Of a stretch of DNA of 64,000 bases, positions 55,296 through 64,000 are shown piece by piece. Origin of the DNA: Xanthobacter aminoxidans (GTDB taxonomy: Bacteria > Pseudomonadota > Alphaproteobacteria > Rhizobiales > Xanthobacteraceae). The notes under the pieces are model-generated. The model saw only the letters and a list, made by a program, of their open reading frames with translations. It did no database searches and was not told where the DNA came from. Positions within the stretch are counted from its first letter, which is position 1, and every line of letters starts with the position of its first letter. Position numbers and translations under genes: made by a program. The DNA is taken from NCBI RefSeq assembly GCF_023571765.1, contig NZ_JAMJXC010000003.1, positions 124,001 to 188,000 of the forward strand, in the 5' to 3' direction.

Positions 55296-57301
55296 GCTCG
55301 GCCTCCCATGATCCTCTTGTGCGCCGCCTCCAACTGGGCCGTCCGCTCCCTGTGTTCGCGTTCCTTTTGCGAGTGAATGCGTGCTTGCCTCTCTTCCGGT
55401 AGCTCGGCGAGGCCTTGGGCGATCTCGGCGGCGGTGGTGGAAATAGACAGGGTGGCGGCGATCGGAGCCGGAGCGGCCGGCGGCAGTGTCGCCGCAAGGC
55501 GCATCACCTCGGCAGTTGTGTCCACGTCCGGCGCGATCTGATCGAGCTGACGAATGGCGCTCTTATGCAAGCGGTCTCGGCGCGAGGATTCGCGTGCGCC
55601 GGCACGGTCCAAAAGAGCATAATCCCGCTCCGGATGAGCGAAGCCGAAGACGTTACCCTTTTCGTCCAGGAGCGGCAGGATCGAGGGCGACTCGAATTTC
55701 GGAACCAGGATCGAAACGCGCGCTGACAGGTAGGTGGTGAGTTCGTCGCAGGTCCACCGTTGGCCGCCGAATGAGATGCAGCCCTGTCGAACCTCTCGGT
55801 TCTGGGTGGTGGCAAAGACGGTGTGGAGCTGGCGGGCATCCACGTCGATTCTCTGCCAGCCTCCGGCGAGGGCCTCATTGTAGGCCGCGCGGGGCGACCG
55901 CCCCTTCAGCGCACCTTTCTGGGGCAGGCTTTCGTAAACCGCCAGAGATCCCGCGATGATCGCGCGTAGATCGTCCAGCGTGCCGGAGAATGGCTCGGTA
56001 GGCCGGCCTACCTTGGCCGTCGTCTTGTTCATCCGGTCCCCGCCAACCCATCCTTGGATGGTTCGGAAATACCGTTGCTCCAAAACACCGAAGAGCCCCT
56101 CGATGGGCTTTGCCTGAGCGTTGTAGGGACGGGCCCTCGTAACGTGGGATGAATCATCTCCACCGATGACCATCACTCGCTCAACCAGCTTCATGGCGTC
56201 GTCCATGAAGTCGGCCCAGAGGTATTCTTTTCCATTATCAAAATAGAGCCCGCGTGGGACGCCCCATGCTGGATCCTGCGTCATCGCAACGAAGCTGCGA
56301 ATCAGGTCCGCGTTGCGGACGTTTTTCCCCTTTTCGAGAAGCACGAGGTCGAAGCGCACTCGGTTTGTCGCGGAATCTTGCCACGCGATGGCCTTAGGCC
56401 AAGCCTCGGTGCCATCTTCGCGTCGCATGACGATATCGAGGTGATGCACGTCTCCGAAGACGGTATCCATCGGGGCAAGGCCGTCGCGGGTGCGCCGCAC
56501 GCGCGGCCGCGCGTCCTCATGGGCTTTGCGGTCTTTGTTGAAGATCGCGACTTTTCGGAAGGTGGCTTCCGCTTCAATGAAGCGGCGTGGGACCGCGAGG
56601 GCGGCGGCGGGCGGCCGGTCCCATCCCGCCAGGGCGGAGAGGACGCGCAGCTTGTCGCTGGCGAGGGCGCCGATGATCTTGGCTGAGGCGCCGTCTTTAT
56701 AGAGCCCTCGGATGTGCTGGCGCAGTTCGTGGGCGATCCGCTCTTTCTGTGGCAGATCTAACGGTGCTGCCGTGTCCCACGGCTTGGATATGACGACGCG
56801 GCGGGTGTTTTTGTCGCGCCGGGCCTGAGGGCAGAGGCCGGCCGCCCCATGCAGCTCATAGGCCGCCAATTTCCGTTCGACCGTCTTGCGGGATGGCTGG
56901 AATGGCCGTCCCTGCCAATCCACGTGCGTGCGGCCAATGATATCGGCGACCGCAGCACCGCGCTCGCGGGAGAACTTGGGCTGGGCGGCGGCGGGCGCGA
57001 GCACGATGCTCCACCAGTTGCGTTCGTCCCGTGCCGTGGAGAGGTCGGAAAGAGGTCTCTCATAGGCCCCTGAGAGCACTCTCAGCCGCTCTTGAAGGTC
57101 AGGCGGCAGGGAGGAGACGAGAACCTCGTAGCAGAGGCCTGAGCGACCGCCCCGCCCCCGAACCGTGCGAACCACTAGGGTGGCACCGCGCCACAAGGAT
57201 ACCGGATCGCGATGGACACGTTGCAAAGCTCGATGAGCTTTTTGGCGCGAGATGCCGGCAATGGCTGCCAAGTCACAGGTATCCAGCCAAGCCATAATCA
57301 T
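55292..57301 (-). CDS. MuA-like DDE transposase
   Basis: 669-residue transposase. N-terminal winged-helix DNA-binding part (LDTCDLAAIAGISRQKAHRAL), a second end-binding domain, then the DDE catalytic core: Asp in GDVHHLDIV (about 284/289), Asp355 in LYFDNGKEY and Glu in KPIEGLFGVLEQ (about 401). The C-terminal Arg/Glu-rich helix would contact B. Length is close to Mu A (663). Frame intact, so the element may still be able to transpose. ATG at 57301; another ATG at 57295. Confidence 0.93.
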   Translation of the reverse strand: MIMAWLDTCDLAAIAGISRQKAHRALQRVHRDPVSLWRGATLVVRTVRGRGGRSGLCYEVLVSSLPPDLQERLRVLSGAYERPLSDLSTARDERNWWSIVLAPAAAQPKFSRERGAAVADIIGRTHVDWQGRPFQPSRKTVERKLAAYELHGAAGLCPQARRDKNTRRVVISKPWDTAAPLDLPQKERIAHELRQHIRGLYKDGASAKIIGALASDKLRVLSALAGWDRPPAAALAVPRRFIEAEATFRKVAIFNKDRKAHEDARPRVRRTRDGLAPMDTVFGDVHHLDIVMRREDGTEAWPKAIAWQDSATNRVRFDLVLLEKGKNVRNADLIRSFVAMTQDPAWGVPRGLYFDNGKEYLWADFMDDAMKLVERVMVIGGDDSSHVTRARPYNAQAKPIEGLFGVLEQRYFRTIQGWVGGDRMNKTTAKVGRPTEPFSGTLDDLRAIIAGSLAVYESLPQKGALKGRSPRAAYNEALAGGWQRIDVDARQLHTVFATTQNREVRQGCISFGGQRWTCDELTTYLSARVSILVPKFESPSILPLLDEKGNVFGFAHPERDYALLDRAGARESSRRDRLHKSAIRQLDQIAPDVDTTAEVMRLAATLPPAAPAPIAATLSISTTAAEIAQGLAELPEERQARIHSQKEREHRERTAQLEAAHKRIMGGRA

Positions 57302-57498
57302 GCGTCGCTGGATCGAAGTTCAGGCTTTATCCCGAGTGCCACAGCGATGCGATGTGACACCCCTCTCTTTGCTTTCAACTGGCCGTTGAGCACCGCATAG
57401 ACGGTCCGAGGTGAAAAGCCGCGGTCGCGTGCCCATTCTCTGACCGATATCCCCTCCGCCTCAAATCTTGCCTTGCGCTGTTCCAACGTGCTTCTCAT
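57298..57498 (-). CDS. Ner-like small DNA-binding protein
   Basis: 66-residue helix-turn-helix protein (ISVREWARDRGFSPRTVYAVLNGQLKAKRGVSHRIAVALGIKP). It corresponds in size and position to Mu Ner, which represses early and repressor promoters during lytic growth. It is followed by the transposase with an overlapping start and is divergent from the repressor at 57540. Confidence 0.8.
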   Translation of the reverse strand: MRSTLEQRKARFEAEGISVREWARDRGFSPRTVYAVLNGQLKAKRGVSHRIAVALGIKPELRSSDA

Positions 57499-57509
57499 TG
57501 GCTAAAGCC

Positions 57510-57527
57510 TGCGAATTTGTGTTCGCA
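57510..57527. promoter_or_regulatory. Operator-like palindrome between ner and repressor
   Basis: TGCGAA, six bases, TTCGCA: a perfect inverted repeat in the 41-base spacer between the divergent Ner-like and repressor genes. A natural binding site for either. Confidence 0.5.
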
Positions 57528-57539
57528 TTATGCCAACTT

Positions 57540-57935
57540 ATGGTGCGCGATTTGTCAACAGATAATGATATCGGATCGCCTGACGTCGCCCACGAGCTCG
57601 CCAGCCATGGGGTGACAGCGGATGTGGTTCTGAATCGCGTAGTTGAGCGTCTGTCTCTAAAGACGGACACCGATTTGGCGCGCGTGCTGGGTGTATCGAA
57701 AACGACTATATCGACTTGGCGAAGGCGCAATAAGATACCGTATGAAAATCTACTAGTGCTTCACTATCGCGGAGTAGTCGATTTCGTATATGCGATACTT
57801 GGTGTTTCGCTCGATAACCATCTAGATAACCTTTTGGTCGTCGAGGAGGCTGAAGCGGAGCAGCAGGCGGAGTTCTTTCGCAAGGTACGGCTGGGTATGG
57901 AGCGGCTGAAAAAGCAGCGGAAAGACCCGATGTAG
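57540..57935 (+). CDS. CI-type phage repressor
   Basis: 131-residue protein with an N-terminal helix-turn-helix of the phage CI-repressor kind (LKTDTDLARVLGVSKTTISTWRRRNKIPYENLL, about residues 39-71) and a C-terminal charged helix. It plays the part of the Mu c repressor: divergent from ner-A-B and close to the outer end. No peptidase domain is present. The ATG at 57540 is chosen since it is the first in-frame start beyond the Ner-like gene. Confidence 0.78.
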   Translation: MVRDLSTDNDIGSPDVAHELASHGVTADVVLNRVVERLSLKTDTDLARVLGVSKTTISTWRRRNKIPYENLLVLHYRGVVDFVYAILGVSLDNHLDNLLVVEEAEAEQQAEFFRKVRLGMERLKKQRKDPM

Positions 57936-57957
57936 GGTTACCAATTGGGTTACCAAT
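57935..57957. repeat. Tandem 11-base repeat after the repressor gene
   Basis: GGGTTACCAAT at 57935-57945 and 57947-57957 (period 12), directly after the repressor stop. ATTGGGTTACCAAT across the joint is also palindromic. The 242 bases from here to the right end contain no gene. Confidence 0.6.
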
Positions 57958-58111
57958 CTATTCAGCCGTCGTCACAGTTTGACAAACGGGTCCCCAAAAA
58001 GCTGAGCAAAATCATAATGCTCCGCATTTGGTTGTCGATCTTTGATCCCGTTGGTCCGCCGTTGCTGATTTGGGAACCCCAACTTTGATGCGTTTGCAAC
58101 GCTTTGCGGGG

Positions 58112-58177
58112 AAAAGATCGACAGAGAGTGGCGGGGAGCTGGAACCGCAAGAACGACAAAGAGCGTTTTCGCCCCCA
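58112..58177 (-). repeat. Element end with MuA-type binding repeats (right in window)
   Basis: Reading inward from the CA at 58176-58177: TG, then CTCTTTGTCGTTCT from 58163 and CTGTCGATCTTTT at 58124-58112. These mirror the left end. A further TGTCGATCTTT lies in the opposite orientation at 58033-58043. By gene order this is the Mu left end. Confidence 0.65.
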
Positions 58178-58182
58178 GCGCT
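58178..58182. repeat. Putative target-site duplication, right (GCGCT)
   Basis: GCGCT immediately after the terminal CA, identical to 49645-49649. See the left copy for the one-base ambiguity. Confidence 0.5.
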
Positions 58183-58207
58183 TCCACCACACGTCGGGGA
58201 CAAAAGA

Positions 58208-58222
58208 GAACATATTGCGAAC
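58208..58222. promoter_or_regulatory. LexA (SOS) box of recA
   Basis: GAAC-N7-GAAC, the alphaproteobacterial LexA site, 65 bases before the recA ATG. The element's right end lies only 30 bases upstream, so the box itself is intact and remains on the recA side. Confidence 0.85.
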
Positions 58223-58287
58223 GGAGAACAAAAAGGGTACAAGCATAACGTTCTTAATTCCCCTTGCACCCGCACCGGAGCGCGGCG

Positions 58288-59373
<1,086 letters not shown>

Positions 59374-59637
59374 TGCGCCGGGCGCGGACGTCGCCTTGAC
59401 GGATTTCGGTGCGGGCGGGGGCCGGATGGTCTCCGCCCGTTTCGTCTTGCGCCCTCGCGTTTCTGGACAAGCGGCGGGCCCATCGTTAAACGAACCCGGT
59501 TCCGCCGGCCGCGTCGGTCGAGGGAACCGCGCGACACCCGAGGGATGGCCCCAAGCTCGGCCCGAGGCGCTGGCGCGCGCAGCGATCACCAGAGCCGGCC
59601 GCCGCAAGGCCCGGCCTCCGAGGGACAGTGCCGGCAC

Positions 59638-62289
59638 ATGAGCGGCGTCAACGAGATCCGGTCGAGCTTCATCGACTACTTCGTCAAGGAGGGCCACGAG
59701 GCCGTCGCCTCGTCGCCCCTCGTGCCGCATAACGACCCCACGCTCATGTTCACCAATGCGGGCATGGTGCAGTTCAAGAACGTCTTCACCGGCGTCGAGA
59801 AGCGGCCCTATTCGCGGGCGGCGACGTCGCAGAAGTGCGTCAGGGCCGGCGGCAAGCACAACGACCTCGACAATGTGGGCTACACGGCGCGGCACCACAC
59901 CTTCTTCGAGATGCTCGGCAATTTCTCGTTCGGCGACTATTTCAAGGATCGCGCGATCGAGCTCGCCTGGAACCTCGTGACCCGCACCTTCGATTTGCCG
60001 AAGGACCGCCTGCTCGTCACCGTCTACAGCGAGGACGAGGAAGCCTACGGCCTGTGGAAGAAGATCGCCGGCCTGTCCGACGACCGCATCATCCGCATCG
60101 CGTCCTCGGACAATTTCTGGTCCATGGGCGACACTGGCCCGTGCGGCCCCTGCTCGGAAATCTTCTTCGACCACGGCCCGCACATTTTCGGTGGCCCGCC
60201 CGGCTCGGCGGACCAGGACGGCGACCGCTTCATCGAGATCTGGAATCTCGTGTTCATGCAGTACGAGCAGCTGCCGGGCGGCGAGCGCGTCGGCCTGCCG
60301 CGGCCGTCCATCGACACCGGCATGGGCCTCGAGCGCATCTCGGCCGTGCTGCAGGGCACGCATGACAATTACGAGACCGACCTCATGCGCGCCCTCATCG
60401 CCGAGGTCGCGGAATTCACCGGCGTCGATCCCGAAGGGCCGCAGAAGGCCAGCCACCGGGTGATCGCCGATCACCTGCGCGCGTCTGTCTTCCTCACCGC
60501 CGACGGCGTGCTGCCCTCCAACGAGGGGCGCGGCTACGTCCTGCGCCGCATCATGCGCCGCGCCATGCGCCACGCGCAGCTGCTCGGCGCCAAGGACCCG
60601 CTGATGCACCGCCTCGTGCCCATCCTGGTGCGCGAGATGGGCCGGGCCTATCCCGAGATCGTGCGCGCCGAGCCGCTGGCGGAAGAGACGCTGCTGCTGG
60701 AGGAGACGCGCTTCCGCCGCACGCTGGAGCGCGGGCTCTCCATCCTCGAGGAAGAGAGCCAGGGCCTCGTCTCCGGCGCGAGCTTCCCGGGTGAGGTGGC
60801 GTTCAAGCTCTACGACACCTACGGCTTCCCGCTCGATCTGACCCAGGACGCGCTGCGCGCCCGCGGCATCAGCGTCGACACCGACGCGTTCGACGCCGCC
60901 ATGGCCCGCCAGAAGGCGGAAGCCCGTGCCAATTGGGCCGGCTCCGGCGAGGCAGCGACCGACACGCTGTGGTTTTCTGTTCGCGACAAGGTGGGCGCCA
61001 CCGACTTCCTCGGCTACGACACCGAGAAGGCCGAAGGCGTTGTCACCGCGCTCGTGCGTGACGGCGCCGAGGTTGCGGCCCTCAATGCCGGCGAGACCGG
61101 CCTCGTGGTGCTCAACCAGACCCCCTTCTATGCCGAATCCGGCGGCCAGGTGGGCGACACCGGCCGCATGACCGGCGAGGGCGGTATCGTGGTGGAGGTC
61201 CGAGCCACCCAGAAGAAGCTGGGCGACCTGTTCCTGCACGATGTGAAGGTCGAGAGCGGCACGCTCAAGCCCGGCACCGTCCTCGTGCTGGAGGTCAATC
61301 ACGACCGCCGTGCCGCGGTGCGCGCCAACCATTCCGCCACCCATCTCCTGCACGAGGCGCTCCGCCGGGTGCTCGGCGAGCATGTGGCGCAGAAGGGATC
61401 GCTGGTCGCTCCCGACCGCCTGCGCTTCGATTTCTCCCACCCCAAGCCCCTCAGCGAGGCCGAGGTGGCGGAAGTGGAGGAGATCGCCAACCGCTTCGTG
61501 CTGCGCAACGAGCCGGTGGAGACCCGCATCCTCGCGGTGGACGACGCCATCAAGTCCGGCGCCCGCGCGCTGTTCGGCGAGAAGTATGGCGATGAGGTGC
61601 GCGTCGTCTCCATGGGCACCGACGACGGCAACGGCGCGCCCTATTCGGTGGAGCTGTGCGGCGGCACCCATGTGAAGCGCACCGGCGACATCGGCCTCAT
61701 CTCGGTGGTCTCTGAGGGCGCGGTGGCGTCCGGCGTCCGCCGCATCGAGGCGCTCACCGCCCGCTCGGCCCGCAAGCATCTCAACGGCGCCAACGCCGCG
61801 CTCATCGCCACCGCCTCCGCGCTCAAGGCGCCGGTGGCGGAGGTCGAGGCGCGTGTCGCCGCGCTGGTGGAGGAGCGGCGCAAGCTGGAGCGCGAGCTGG
61901 CCGAGACCCGCAAGAAGCTCGCCATGGGTGGCAACCAGGGCGCGGCCGACGCCGTGCGCACGGTCGGCGACATCAAGCTCCTGGCGCGGCAGGTGGAAGG
62001 CATCGAGATCAAGGATCTCAAGGGCCTCGTGGACGAGGGCAAGAAGCAGATCGGCTCGGGCGTGGTGGCCATCGTCGGCGTCACGTCCGATGGCAAGGCC
62101 GGCATCGTGGTGGGCGTCACCGCCGACCTCACCGCCCGCGTGGATGCCGTTGCGCTGGTGCGGCGGGGTGCGGAGGCGCTGGGCGGCAAGGGCGGCGGTG
62201 GCCGGCCCGACATGGCCCAGGCCGGCGGACCCGACGGCGACAAGGCGGACGCGGCCCTCTCCGCCATCGAGGCGGCCCTCGCGGGCTGA
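59638..62289 (+). CDS. alaS: Alanine--tRNA ligase
   Basis: 883-residue class II synthetase. It starts [43 protein letters not shown], the typical catalytic N-terminus, and has the editing-domain motifs [12 protein letters not shown] and the zinc-type CGGTHV. The C-terminal coiled coil and C-Ala domain are complete. It follows recA after a 264-base GC-rich gap with no gene and no obvious regulatory fold. The recA-alaS order is common in alphaproteobacteria. Confidence 0.96.
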   Translation: MSGVNEIRSSFIDYFVKEGHEAVASSPLVPHNDPTLMFTNAGMVQFKNVFTGVEKRPYSRAATSQKCVRAGGKHNDLDNVGYTARHHTFFEMLGNFSFGDYFKDRAIELAWNLVTRTFDLPKDRLLVTVYSEDEEAYGLWKKIAGLSDDRIIRIASSDNFWSMGDTGPCGPCSEIFFDHGPHIFGGPPGSADQDGDRFIEIWNLVFMQYEQLPGGERVGLPRPSIDTGMGLERISAVLQGTHDNYETDLMRALIAEVAEFTGVDPEGPQKASHRVIADHLRASVFLTADGVLPSNEGRGYVLRRIMRRAMRHAQLLGAKDPLMHRLVPILVREMGRAYPEIVRAEPLAEETLLLEETRFRRTLERGLSILEEESQGLVSGASFPGEVAFKLYDTYGFPLDLTQDALRARGISVDTDAFDAAMARQKAEARANWAGSGEAATDTLWFSVRDKVGATDFLGYDTEKAEGVVTALVRDGAEVAALNAGETGLVVLNQTPFYAESGGQVGDTGRMTGEGGIVVEVRATQKKLGDLFLHDVKVESGTLKPGTVLVLEVNHDRRAAVRANHSATHLLHEALRRVLGEHVAQKGSLVAPDRLRFDFSHPKPLSEAEVAEVEEIANRFVLRNEPVETRILAVDDAIKSGARALFGEKYGDEVRVVSMGTDDGNGAPYSVELCGGTHVKRTGDIGLISVVSEGAVASGVRRIEALTARSARKHLNGANAALIATASALKAPVAEVEARVAALVEERRKLERELAETRKKLAMGGNQGAADAVRTVGDIKLLARQVEGIEIKDLKGLVDEGKKQIGSGVVAIVGVTSDGKAGIVVGVTADLTARVDAVALVRRGAEALGGKGGGGRPDMAQAGGPDGDKADAALSAIEAALAG

Positions 62290-62474
62290 ACGGCCGGGCG
62301 GTTCGCCGCCCCGCCGCAGCGCGGTGTCAAAGGACAGGACCGCCGACTAGCTGGGTTCCGAGACCATTCTCTGACGTATTGGGGGCTGATTTGATCCAGG
62401 CCTCTTGCGCAGCGTCAGTCATTCTTGCCACACAGGGAAGGGGCGCGGGCGAACGGTAGCGGAGTGGCGGGGCA

Positions 62475-64000
62475 TTGAACGACAGCTTCCTCAAGGATGC
62501 GTTCGTCTATCTCCTCGCCGCCGGGGTGCTGGTGCCGCTCTTCCACCGCGCCCGTATCGGTGCCGTGGTGGGCTTCATCGCGGTGGGTGCGCTCTTGGGT
62601 CCCCACGGGCTCGGGCGCCTCGCCGATACGCTGCCGCTTGTGCGCTTCGTCACCATTTCCAGTCCCGAACGGGCGGCGCCGTTCGGCGAACTGGGCATCG
62701 TCTTCCTGCTGTTTCTGCTGGGGCTTGAATTCTCCACCGCACGCCTGTGGGCGCTGCGGCGGGAGGTGTTCGGCGTCGGCTGCCTGCAGGTGGTGTTTTG
62801 CGGTGTCCCGCTGGCGCTGGGTGCGGTGCTCATCGGATACCCGCCGGGTGTGGCGCTGGTGCTGGGCTCGGCGCTCGCTTTGTCGTCCACGGCGGTCGTG
62901 AGCCAGCTGCTCATCGATCAGCATCGCGCCCTTGCCCCGCTCGGCCAGCTCGTCATCGCCGTGCTGCTGTTTCAGGACCTGATGGTGGTGCCCATCCTCC
63001 TGGCGGCCGAGCTTCTCACCGGCAATGCGCCGGACGTGCTGACGCTGGCCGCCCTTGCGCTCGTCAAGGCGGTGGGCGCCGTCGCGCTGATTCTGGTGGC
63101 AGGGCGCTTCGTGCTGGCGCCTCTGGTCGCGGCGGCGGCTTCCACCCGGTCGCGCGATCTCATCATGGCGATCACGCTGGTGGTGGTGGTGGGTTCGGCC
63201 GCGATCACCCATCGGGCGGGCCTGTCCAGCGCGCTCGGGGCCTTCCTCGCCGGGATGCTGCTGTCGGAGACGGCCTACCGGCACCAGATTGAGGTGGATC
63301 TCGAGCCGTTCAAGGGCCTGCTCATCGGCGTGTTCTTCGTCACCGTGGGCATGAGCATCGATTTCGCCGTGGTGCTGCCACGGCTCGGCTGGGTGCTGGG
63401 CGGTGTCGCCTGCATCCTCGCCGTGAAGATCGTCTTCACCTATGCCGCCGGCCGCCTGATGAAAGTCGCGCCACCGGCGGCGGCGGAGGCGGCCGTGCTG
63501 CTGGCGCAGACGGGGGAATTCGCCCTCGTGGTGCTGGCGCTCCTGGCGGCGAACGGGGCGCTGCCGAGGGCCGATGCCGGCGTCCTTATCGCCATGGTCG
63601 GCCTCAGCCTCGCGGCAACGCCGTTCCTCGCGCGGCTGGGCCGGCGGCTTGGGCGGACGCTGGATGCCCGCCTCAACGACAACCTCGCCGCGCCTGCGCA
63701 GAGCAGCGCCGAGGGCCACGTGGTCATTGGTGGCTTCGGGCGGGTGGGCCGCATGGTGGCGGACGCGCTGGAGGAAGAGGGCGTCGCCTATGTGGCGCTC
63801 GACAACGATCCCCGCCGGGTGGCCGAGGCGCGGGGTGCCGGCCTGCCGGTCTATTTCGGCGATGCCGGGCGCGCGGAGATGCTGGCGCGTCTGGGCGCCG
63901 AGCGCGCGACCGTGTTCGTGGTGACACTCGATGCGCCCAATGCGGCCGAACGCATGGCGAGCGCCGTGCGCCAGCACTGGCCGTCGGCCGCCATCATCGC
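62475..64000 (+). CDS. KefB/KefC-type cation/proton antiporter (partial, 3' end cut by window)
   Basis: At least 508 residues, running off the window end. The first part is a CPA2 membrane domain of about twelve helices with LGIVFLLFLLGLEFS, LSSTAVVSQLL and LLFQDLMVVPILL. A TrkA-N/RCK NAD-binding domain begins near residue 415 (HVVIGGFGRVGRMVADALEEEGV). The start is taken as TTG at 62475 with GGAG at 62461-62464. It should exchange K+ (or Na+) for H+ under control of nucleotide or glutathione adducts. Confidence 0.87.
   Translation, partial: MNDSFLKDAFVYLLAAGVLVPLFHRARIGAVVGFIAVGALLGPHGLGRLADTLPLVRFVTISSPERAAPFGELGIVFLLFLLGLEFSTARLWALRREVFGVGCLQVVFCGVPLALGAVLIGYPPGVALVLGSALALSSTAVVSQLLIDQHRALAPLGQLVIAVLLFQDLMVVPILLAAELLTGNAPDVLTLAALALVKAVGAVALILVAGRFVLAPLVAAAASTRSRDLIMAITLVVVVGSAAITHRAGLSSALGAFLAGMLLSETAYRHQIEVDLEPFKGLLIGVFFVTVGMSIDFAVVLPRLGWVLGGVACILAVKIVFTYAAGRLMKVAPPAAAEAAVLLAQTGEFALVVLALLAANGALPRADAGVLIAMVGLSLAATPFLARLGRRLGRTLDARLNDNLAAPAQSSAEGHVVIGGFGRVGRMVADALEEEGVAYVALDNDPRRVAEARGAGLPVYFGDAGRAEMLARLGAERATVFVVTLDAPNAAERMASAVRQHWPSAAII

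Larger units (their letters stand above)
49649..58177 (-). mobile_element. Compact Mu-like transposable element, about 8.5 kb
   Basis: Both ends begin TG when read inward, and both carry CTCTTTG at inward position 15-21 followed by CG and TCT (left 49663-49669, right 58163-58157). A second motif, CTGTCGATCTTTT, occurs at 49687-49699 and in reverse at 58112-58124. GCGCT lies outside both (49645-49649 and 58178-58182), consistent with a 5-bp target duplication if the left boundary is shifted by one base. Gene order from the right end is: repressor, ner-like, A, B, small orf, gemA, two Mor-type genes, protease, head protein, two small orfs. Lysis, terminase, portal and tail genes are absent. Confidence 0.85.

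Noticed and set aside
57935-57957. GGTTACC repeats as a SigF-type promoter near the element end
   Set aside because: The minus-strand spacing leads to CCGC, not CGAA.
59374-59637. Riboswitch, T-box or small gene between recA and alaS
   Set aside because: No conserved elements recognised; T-boxes are not expected in this group, and open frames there are antisense or extension artefacts.

Overview
The window reads as one stretch of a GC-rich alphaproteobacterial chromosome. The evidence is the alphaproteobacterial form of the nuo operon followed by biotin ligase, RNase J, methylmalonyl-CoA epimerase and a DUF1467 gene, the alphaproteobacterial initiator tRNA, a GAAC-N7-GAAC LexA box at recA, and an NrsF-type sigma/anti-sigma pair. 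Gene style and content suggest a Rhizobiales/Hyphomicrobiales member such as Xanthobacteraceae. The family level is inference, not something the sequence proves.

Layout. 171-14864: complete nuoABCDEFGHIJKLMN operon for the 14-subunit respiratory complex I, all plus strand. 14868-18327: birA, RNase J, mce and a DUF1467 gene, apparently continuing the same transcription direction. 18343-27788: two GGDEF/EAL signalling proteins, an A-type Fe-S carrier, a DoxX protein, tRNA-Leu(UAA), azlCD, initiator tRNA-Met and a CGNR regulator. 27982-29989: two tandem alpha/beta hydrolases with an Asp-type nucleophile, one cytoplasmic and one exported. 30049-31749: a SigF/NrsF-type sigma/anti-sigma operon and a divergent small secreted protein, each preceded by a GTAACC-N16-CG(G)AA promoter. 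31816-35906: a large membrane protein, a Tat-exported molybdopterin oxidoreductase with its cytochrome b, and a secreted PRC-barrel protein. 35923-40752: a tight five-gene operon (DUF2064 transferase, radical SAM/SPASM protein, GT2 glycosyltransferase, nucleoside phosphorylase, methylthioribose kinase) whose product is unknown. 40851-49475: ordinary accessory metabolism and regulation, including a metallophosphatase/cupredoxin/ECF sigma/anti-sigma group, two divergent GSTs and an SDR.

49649-58177 is a compact Mu-like transposable element of about 8.5 kb. Its two ends match each other by inspection, with the same motif at the same distance from a terminal TG/CA and GCGCT on both outer sides. 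It keeps a CI-type repressor, a Ner-like protein, MuA-like transposase, MuB-like ATPase, GemA, two Mor-family activators, the head protease/scaffold and the major head protein. It has no lysis, terminase, portal or tail genes. It sits directly upstream of recA, about 30 bp from the recA SOS box. It is either a deletion-derived prophage remnant or a small satellite-like element, and is the most unusual item here.

58288 onward is core again: recA, alaS, and a KefB/C-type cation/proton antiporter cut off by the window end.
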